From the NCBI GenBank assembly GCA_024763215.1, contig JANTFX010000020.1, positions 1 to 36,305 on the forward strand: a stretch of DNA of 36,305 nt, given 5' to 3'. The translations under genes and the position numbers were made by a program. Below the pieces are notes generated by a model. That model was not told where the DNA came from, did not search any database, and saw only the letters and a list, made by a program, of their open reading frames with translations. Positions 31,159-36,305 of this stretch are shown here, in pieces. Source of the stretch: Candidatus Krumholzibacteriia bacterium. GTDB taxonomy: Bacteria > Krumholzibacteriota > Krumholzibacteriia > LZORAL124-64-63. How positions within the stretch are numbered: position 1 is the first letter of the stretch; every line of letters starts with the position of its first letter.

Positions 31159-33126
31159 GTGGACAAGATCGACACCTCGTTTCTGACGGAGATGAAAGCT
31201 TCCGGACGTCTGCCCTCGCCCACCGGGGTGGCCTTGACCATCCTCGAACTGACGCGGAACCCCGACACCAGCACCGAAGATCTGGCCGAGGTGCTCAAGG
31301 GCGACCCCGCCCTGGCCGGCCAGGTGCTCAAATTCGCCAATTCGGCCGGGATGGGTGCCAGGACCGAGATCACCTCCCTCAACGACGCTCTGGTGCGTCT
31401 GGGCATGGGCATGGTCCGCCAGCTGTGCCTGGGGTTTTCGGTGCTGTCCAGCGCGCGCAGCGGCCCCTGCGCCCGCTTCGACTACCAGCGCTACTGGACA
31501 CGATCCCTGGCCACCGGCGTCGGTTGCCAGATTCTCAGCCGCCGCATCTCGTCGGTCAGCCCCGACGAGGGCTTTACCTGCGGGCTCCTGGGGCACATCG
31601 GAAGCCTGGCCATGGCCAGCGTCTACCCCGATGAGTACGCCCAGATCCTCGCTACCTGGAACTCGGGAACCAACGCCCAGTTGCACGCCCTGGAGGAACA
31701 GGCCCTGTCCCTGAACCACCACCAGGTGACCGCCGCCATCTTCCAGGACTGGGGCCTGCCCGCCTACTACCAGGAAGCCACCTTGAACCAGGACGACCAC
31801 GAGTGGATCCACGCCGAAGAATCCACGCGCGCCAGGAAGCTCGCCAACCTGCTCAACATCGCCGACCTGGTGGCGGAGATCTGCCTGGAGGACGGCCCCG
31901 AAAGGCACCGTCTGGTGCTGGATTTCATGCAGATCGGCCAGCAACTGGAGATTCCCGAGAACGAGTGGATGGCCCTGTACGACGACATCATGCAGGAGTG
32001 GAACCGCATGGGCGGGGTCCTGGACATCCTGACCAGCAACCTGCCGGCCATGGAAAACCTGGTACGCCGGGCGCGCGCCTACGACAAGCCCATCGACGAT
32101 TCCGGCAATGGTCCGCAGGCTGCGGTCGGCGGCGAGGCCGCGAATCCAGCCTCGGAGCTGGGTCTGGAGATCCTGCTGGCCACCGACAGCCCCGTGGACC
32201 AGCGCATGCTGCAGAAGAAGCTGACCGACGCCGGACACCACGTGACCGTGGCAAACGACGGCCAGCAGGCCCTCGAACTGGCCCTGGCCACCAACCCCCA
32301 GCTCATCCTCACCGACTGGATGATGCCCAAGATGGACGGGCTGGAGCTTTGCCGAACCCTGCGCAGGTCCGATCTGGCCGGACGCTGCCACATGCTGATC
32401 ATGACCTCCAACGACAGTCAGAAGGATCTGGAGGAGGGCTTTGACGCCGGTATCGACGACTACCTCATCAAACCCCTGAATCACCGCATCCTCATGGCCA
32501 AGGTCCGGGCCGCCGGGCGGGTCATCAAGCTCCAGGTCCAGTCCGAACAGGACAAGAAGGCCATCGAGCGCCACCTGAAGACCCTCGGCCGTCAGAAGCG
32601 GGAACTGGACAAGATGTACGAACAGGTCAAGACCCTGGCCATGGAGGACCAGCTGACCAAGCTGCCCAACCGTCGGGCGGGGCTGTCCCAGCTGGACAAG
32701 GTGTGGGCCGAATCCAGCCGCAACGGCAACCCCATGCTGGTCATGATCATGGACATCGACAAGTTCAAGAACGTCAACGATACCTACGGCCACGACGCCG
32801 GGGACGTCGTGCTGCGCTCGACCGCCGCGGTCATGCGCAACACCATGCGCGAGTACGACGTCGTCGCCCGTTTCGGGGGCGAGGAATTCCTGGTGGTCTG
32901 CCCGGGGGCGGACATCGAGGTGGCCAAGGATCTGGGCGACCGCATCCGCAGGGCCGTGGAGAGCAACCATATCGAGACGCCCGAATTCACCGGCAGCATC
33001 AGCATTTCCATCGGGGTCTCGGTCCGCAACGACACCCACACCAAGCCCCAGGAGATGATCAAGGAGGCGGACGAAGCCCTCTACGCGGCCAAGGAAGCGG
33101 GCCGCAACCTGGTCTGCATCGCCTGA
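31159..33126 (+). CDS. HDOD-REC-GGDEF signalling protein (putative diguanylate cyclase)
   Basis: The product is 655 aa. An HDOD domain (about 15-220) comes first: GRLPSPTGVALTILEL, and FANSAG; its HD doublet reads LLGHIG, so the metal site is lost. A receiver domain follows (about 335-455) with the phospho-acceptor Asp in LTDWMMPKMDG and Lys in YLIKPL. A coiled linker then leads to a GGDEF domain with intact RFGGEEFLVV active site and an upstream RxxD (REYD) inhibitory site five residues before it. It should make cyclic di-GMP under phosphorylation control. The GTG at 31159 is chosen because AGGAAGGG precedes it; an earlier TTG (31102) has no ribosome site. Its cognate kinase is not adjacent. 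Confidence 0.9.
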   Translation: MDKIDTSFLTEMKASGRLPSPTGVALTILELTRNPDTSTEDLAEVLKGDPALAGQVLKFANSAGMGARTEITSLNDALVRLGMGMVRQLCLGFSVLSSARSGPCARFDYQRYWTRSLATGVGCQILSRRISSVSPDEGFTCGLLGHIGSLAMASVYPDEYAQILATWNSGTNAQLHALEEQALSLNHHQVTAAIFQDWGLPAYYQEATLNQDDHEWIHAEESTRARKLANLLNIADLVAEICLEDGPERHRLVLDFMQIGQQLEIPENEWMALYDDIMQEWNRMGGVLDILTSNLPAMENLVRRARAYDKPIDDSGNGPQAAVGGEAANPASELGLEILLATDSPVDQRMLQKKLTDAGHHVTVANDGQQALELALATNPQLILTDWMMPKMDGLELCRTLRRSDLAGRCHMLIMTSNDSQKDLEEGFDAGIDDYLIKPLNHRILMAKVRAAGRVIKLQVQSEQDKKAIERHLKTLGRQKRELDKMYEQVKTLAMEDQLTKLPNRRAGLSQLDKVWAESSRNGNPMLVMIMDIDKFKNVNDTYGHDAGDVVLRSTAAVMRNTMREYDVVARFGGEEFLVVCPGADIEVAKDLGDRIRRAVESNHIETPEFTGSISISIGVSVRNDTHTKPQEMIKEADEALYAAKEAGRNLVCIA

Positions 33127-33159
33127 CGGAACGACCGGCCGGAGCGCCGGAGCCCCGGG

Positions 33160-33639
33160 CTAACCCTTGGCCTGGAACCTCCGGCGCAGATCCAGGTGGA
33201 AATCCGTGGTCGTGCCCACATCCTGATCCACCCCCAGCACCTGCTTGGCCTTCTGGAAGTCCCCGGGATGCACGTGCAGGATGTAGCGGTAGCCCCCCCG
33301 GCCATCGGTGATGCCGTTGGAGCTCGAAACGTTGATGTCCGCGTCGCAGAGCTTGCGGTGGATGTTCACCAGGGCGCCCAGCTCATCGTCGCCATGGACG
33401 ATGAAGGCGTGGTGGGGGCCGACCAGCTCCAGCCCCTCGTGGCGCGCAAGCTGCCCCAGCCAGATGGGATTCAGGGGATAGATCACAAGCTGGGTCGTGT
33501 CTTTCCCCACGGGGAACGCGTTGAAGGCCAGCAGGTTGACCTCTTCGGCGGCCAGGGTTTCCAGGAACCGGCACCCCTGTCCGGGGGCATCCTTGACCGT
33601 CGTGTAGTAGTAGTCGGCGGAGTAGATGGTGGCCGGCAT
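33160..33639 (-). CDS. Tandem ACT-domain protein
   Basis: The product is 159 aa. Two ACT-like halves are suggested: about 8-75 (YYYTTVKDAPGQGCRFLETLAAEEVNLLAFNAFP) and about 80-150 (FIVHGDDELGALVNIHRKLCDADINVSSSNGITDGRGGYRYILHV). ACT domains bind amino acids or other small effectors, and a stand-alone protein of this kind is usually a sensor or partner of an enzyme. No enzyme domain is fused. AAGGAGG lies before the ATG, and a structured leader and good promoter lie upstream. Ligand unknown. Confidence 0.8.
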   Translation of the reverse strand: MPATIYSADYYYTTVKDAPGQGCRFLETLAAEEVNLLAFNAFPVGKDTTQLVIYPLNPIWLGQLARHEGLELVGPHHAFIVHGDDELGALVNIHRKLCDADINVSSSNGITDGRGGYRYILHVHPGDFQKAKQVLGVDQDVGTTTDFHLDLRRRFQAKG

Positions 33640-33666
33640 GATGGGCCTCCTTGGCTTGTGCCGGGC

Positions 33667-33694
33667 CCGCCGGACCAGCCGGCGGACAGCCGGC
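33667..33694 (-). promoter_or_regulatory. Mutually exclusive leader hairpins before the ACT-domain gene
   Basis: Read on the minus strand, stem B pairs 33694-33689 with 33683-33678 (GCCGGC, 5-base loop), and stem A pairs 33685-33679 with 33673-33667 (7 bp, 5-base loop). They share bases 33679-33683, so only one can form. The Shine-Dalgarno follows 14 bases later. This looks like an attenuator or translational switch, although no T-run or leader peptide was found. Confidence 0.45.
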
Positions 33695-33738
33695 GCAATT
33701 GTGGGGTTGGTTCCGGGCCAGGTACCCGGGACATCCTC

Positions 33739-33767
33739 ATTGTATCACAAAGCAGGCATCCTGTCAG
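33739..33767 (-). promoter_or_regulatory. Sigma70-type promoter of the ACT-domain gene
   Basis: Minus-strand -35 CTGACA (33767-33762) and -10 TACAAT (33744-33739) are 17 bases apart; both hexamers match five of six positions. The -35 overlaps the stop codon of the upstream AIM24 gene. Confidence 0.6.
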
Positions 33768-34525
33768 TCCCCGCTGATGATCCCCTTGAGCAGCCCCCCG
33801 CCCAGGCCCGCCACACCGCGGTGCTCGCCCTGGTTGCGGCCCACGGCCGCCCTGATGCGGTCGGCCAGCCTGCTGAACGGCAGGGTCTGCAGGTACACCC
33901 GGCCGGGCCCGCGCAGGGTGGCCAGGAAAAGCCCCTCCCCGCCGAACAGGGCGTTCTTGAAGCCGCCCACCATCTGGATGTCGTAATCCACCGACTCCTG
34001 GAAGGCCACCAGGCACCCGGTGTCCACGCGCAGGGTCTGCCCCGCGGCAAGATCGTGCTGCATCACGGCGCCGCCGGCGTGGGCGAAGGCCAAACCGTCC
34101 CCCTGCAGCTTCTGCAGGATGAAGCCCTCGCCCCCGAAGATGCCGGCGCCCAACCGCTTGGTGAAGGCGACGGAGATCTCCGTACCCTTGGCCGCGCACA
34201 GGAAGGCGTCCTTCTGGCACAGCATGGCGCCACCCAGGGCCCGCAGGTCCAGCGGCACGATCCGGCCGGGATAGGGGGCGGAAAATGCCACGTGGGCCTT
34301 CCCCTGGCCGGTGTGCGTGAAGCTGGTGATGAAGAAGCTCTCTCCGGTGAAGATCCGTTGCAGGCCCTTGACCACCCCGCCCTCGGTGCCCGTATCCATC
34401 TTGATGGCGTCTTCCATGTACAGCATGGCGCCGGCCTCGGCCACCACGGCCTCACCGGGATCCAGCTCCACCACCACCGCCTGCATATCGTCACCGATGA
34501 TCTCGTAGTCGATCTCGTGCGCCAT
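33764..34525 (-). CDS. AIM24/TIGR00266 family protein
   Basis: The product is 253 aa. The family pattern is clear: [30 protein letters not shown] at the start, [17 protein letters not shown], then [31 protein letters not shown] and [22 protein letters not shown]. These proteins form trimeric beta-barrel-like folds and are common in bacteria, archaea and mitochondria, but their biochemical role is not known. ATG 34525 is preferred to a GTG at 34540 on ribosome-site spacing. It begins 11 bp after the UshA-like gene stop, so the two form an operon. Confidence 0.88.
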   Translation of the reverse strand: MAHEIDYEIIGDDMQAVVVELDPGEAVVAEAGAMLYMEDAIKMDTGTEGGVVKGLQRIFTGESFFITSFTHTGQGKAHVAFSAPYPGRIVPLDLRALGGAMLCQKDAFLCAAKGTEISVAFTKRLGAGIFGGEGFILQKLQGDGLAFAHAGGAVMQHDLAAGQTLRVDTGCLVAFQESVDYDIQMVGGFKNALFGGEGLFLATLRGPGRVYLQTLPFSRLADRIRAAVGRNQGEHRGVAGLGGGLLKGIISGD

Positions 34526-34536
34526 GGCCTTACCCC

Positions 34537-36111
34537 TCACTTCCTGTCTGGTTCGTTTGCCGTATCCAGCCGCCTGATCCGCCCTTCGAGGGACGCCGTG
34601 ACCGTGCCCGCCTTCTTCACCGCGTCGACGACCACCCGGGTCAGGGTCTCACCCAGGTCATGCAAGGGCGGCACCTCGATGTCCAGGTAGACGTGGGACA
34701 TGGCCGCCACGTAATCGGGCAACGCTACCGTATAGACGGCGGTGGTGTTCAAAGGTTGCCCGCCCACGCTGATTTCCTCCACGACCGCGGATTTGCCGTC
34801 GGGCGCGGCCCGGTAGGCGTAGCTCAGACCGGATACCTGCAGGATCCCGTGGTCCCGCCGGATATCCGCATCCGCGTTGCGCTGGACGATCCTGGCCAGC
34901 TGCCGGCCGGAGATCTCGATGGTCACCAGCTCGTTGGAGAACGGCAGGATCTCGTGGATGTCCAGGGCCGTCAGCGGGCCCTTGAGCAGCTCCTTGCGGA
35001 TGCCGCCGGTGTTGATCAGGGCCACGTCGCTGCCCGCGCGGGCCCGCAGCACGTCGGCCAGCCAGTTGCCCAGCAGGGTCTCGCCCCGGCCCTTGCGCAG
35101 GTCCACGGCCAGGGTCCCGATGCGCTGCCCGAACTTCTCCTGCACCTGCCCGGCGTACCTGTCCACCGCCGCGTTCAACGCGGGGTCCGCCACGGCGCCG
35201 TCGGCCCACAGCGTCACCAGCCCACCCCGGTAGGTCTTGACCTGGTCGTCCTCGACGTCCAGATCCAACCGGCCCAGGTTCGTCAGCTTCGAGCCGGCCT
35301 GGACGATGAGGATGCCGCCTACCAGCAGGGGTTCCTGCAGCCGCGTGTGGCTGTGGCCGCCCACGATGACATCCACCCCCGAGCCGGCCAGCCTGGCCGC
35401 CAGTTCCTTGTCGCGCCCGACGCCGTTGTGGCTCAGCAGTACGATCAGGTCGGTCGCCGGATCCAGGTCGACAAGTTGCCGGCGGATCTGGGCCTCCTGG
35501 TCGATCATCCTCAGACCGGCGAACCGCGCGGGCGAGACCAGGTCCTCCATATCCCCGCAGGAGATGGCCATGATCCCGATGCGCAAGCCGTTTCTGGTGA
35601 TCACCAGCGGGCCCGGATCGAACAGGGGCCGGCCCGCACCGTCCAGGATGTCCATGGCCATGACCGGATACCCGAAAAGGGGCACGAGCCGTTTCAGGTT
35701 CCGGACCCCGATGTCGAACTCGTGGTTGCCGATCACCCCCGCGTCGTAGCCCAGCAGGGTCATCATGTCGGCGACGGCATACCCGGGCACCCCGTCCCGC
35801 TCCAGATCGCACACCGGGTTGCCGGTCATGAAATCGCCGCCGTCGACGAATATGTCCGCCGTCGAGGTGAGCCGCTGCTCGGCCAGGTGCCAGGCCAGCG
35901 GGATGACCCCTCCGACCATCCTGCCGTCGTCCCGCCAGCTCGCCGGGCGGGGCAGGAAATGGCTGTGGCCGTCGTTGGTGTGGTAGATGGTCAGGTTGAA
36001 AGGACCGTCGCCCGGCACCGGGGCGGCCTGGGCCCCTTGCCGGCTCGACGGCACTGCCAGCATGACGGGGATGGCCGCGGCAAATAACCACCGCGTCAGG
36101 ATCTTTTTCAT
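34537..36111 (-). CDS. UshA-like 5'-nucleotidase / 2',3'-cyclic phosphodiesterase, exported
   Basis: The product is 524 aa. A signal peptide (1 to about 29, ends AQAA) sends it to the envelope. The metallophosphatase domain has HTNDGHSH (44-51), [18 protein letters not shown] and [10 protein letters not shown]; the first Asp motif is DGGD rather than the more usual DAGD. The C-terminal 5'-nucleotidase domain follows with [11 protein letters not shown] and LINTGGIR, which shapes the nucleoside pocket. It dephosphorylates extracellular nucleotides to salvage nucleosides and phosphate. ATG 36111 is supported by GGGAG six bases upstream and by the signal peptide. Confidence 0.9.
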   Translation of the reverse strand: MKKILTRWLFAAAIPVMLAVPSSRQGAQAAPVPGDGPFNLTIYHTNDGHSHFLPRPASWRDDGRMVGGVIPLAWHLAEQRLTSTADIFVDGGDFMTGNPVCDLERDGVPGYAVADMMTLLGYDAGVIGNHEFDIGVRNLKRLVPLFGYPVMAMDILDGAGRPLFDPGPLVITRNGLRIGIMAISCGDMEDLVSPARFAGLRMIDQEAQIRRQLVDLDPATDLIVLLSHNGVGRDKELAARLAGSGVDVIVGGHSHTRLQEPLLVGGILIVQAGSKLTNLGRLDLDVEDDQVKTYRGGLVTLWADGAVADPALNAAVDRYAGQVQEKFGQRIGTLAVDLRKGRGETLLGNWLADVLRARAGSDVALINTGGIRKELLKGPLTALDIHEILPFSNELVTIEISGRQLARIVQRNADADIRRDHGILQVSGLSYAYRAAPDGKSAVVEEISVGGQPLNTTAVYTVALPDYVAAMSHVYLDIEVPPLHDLGETLTRVVVDAVKKAGTVTASLEGRIRRLDTANEPDRK

Positions 36112-36205
36112 GTTAAACTCCCTGTGTGAACATGCTGAACTGTTCCGGAACCAAGCCTTTGCAATCAGGCGATATTGGAATTGCCCCCCTGGGCACCCAC
36201 CGCTT

Positions 36206-36305
36206 ATGTTGGCGGGCACCATGAACAAGATCCAGATCCACGGACCCGTTTTCCTGTGGCTGCAGGGCCTGACCTTCGCGTGCTTCGGCTACCTCATGCG
36301 CACGC
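36206..36305 (+). CDS. Start of a possible membrane protein, cut by the right edge
   Basis: A frame opens at ATG 36206 (or 36221) and stays open to the end (33 or 28 codons). The readable chain includes MNKIQIHGPVFLWLQGLTF followed by a continued hydrophobic stretch, like a first transmembrane helix. No good ribosome site is visible. It is divergent from the UshA-like gene. Too short to name a family. Confidence 0.4.
   Translation, partial: MLAGTMNKIQIHGPVFLWLQGLTFACFGYLMRT

Overview
The window is GC-rich chromosomal DNA, densely coding on both strands, with no rRNA, tRNA, phage, transposase or CRISPR array that I can recognise. The lineage cannot be fixed from the sequence. The secreted protein at 10316-12373 ends in a FlgD-like/T9SS-like C-terminal domain (YPNPFNP motif). 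That feature, the 6-bladed propeller protein, the many double-membrane-type exported proteins and the high GC point to an uncultured Gram-negative lineage of the Krumholzibacteriota/Eisenbacteria/FCB-related kind. This assignment is an inference.

Layout. 1-3.4 kb: a truncated NrfJ-like lipoprotein and pgi (both minus), then thiI (plus). 3.5-6 kb: a CheY-like receiver facing a tightly overlapping cheW-cheD-HDOD operon. 6.1-6.4 kb: a very long palindrome just 3' of an NlpC/P60 lipoprotein. 7-10.3 kb: rlmD and a dynamin-like GTPase. 10.3-12.4 kb: a large secreted multidomain protein with a clear sigma70-type promoter. 12.7-14.8 kb: a 2-hydroxyacyl-CoA dehydratase-family/double-cubane-cluster protein with its ATPase activator. 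15.0-17.6 kb: a DSF synthase (RpfF-like) gene running tail-to-tail, with interlocked stop codons, into an RpfC-like hybrid sensor kinase. 18-19.4 kb: a membrane-tethered XRE regulator with an FG-GAP-like outer domain. 19.4-23.9 kb: a small exported protein, trmJ, a free-standing HPt protein, a TorF/Gcw_chp-type porin and a 6-bladed propeller protein. 24-29.4 kb (minus): ubiA-type prenyltransferase, an eight-haem HAO-family cytochrome, and overlapping ubiX, ubiE/menG and ubiD genes. 29.5-33.1 kb: a GT-C membrane glycosyltransferase divergent from an HDOD-REC-GGDEF protein. 33.2-36.1 kb (minus): a tandem ACT-domain protein, an AIM24/TIGR00266 protein and a UshA-like 5'-nucleotidase. A plus-strand gene begins at the right edge.

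How the parts fit. The strongest theme is signal transduction. The DSF synthase and RpfC-like sensor look like a complete sender/receiver pair of Rpf quorum sensing, previously best known from xanthomonads and relatives. A separate HPt protein, a solitary CheY, and an HDOD-REC-GGDEF diguanylate cyclase are nearby and could be relay or output parts. No RpfG (REC-HD-GYP) or RpfB is present in the window. A second theme is anaerobic redox chemistry: the UbiA/UbiD/UbiX/UbiE set fits late menaquinone synthesis by the futalosine route and surrounds an octahaem cytochrome of the HAO family, while the dehydratase/activator pair resembles the double-cubane-cluster protein system (YjiM/YjiL). Three long cruciform-forming islands sit just downstream of minus-strand genes. 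Two of them share a 72-bp core whose stem shows a compensatory base change, which marks a dispersed structured element.
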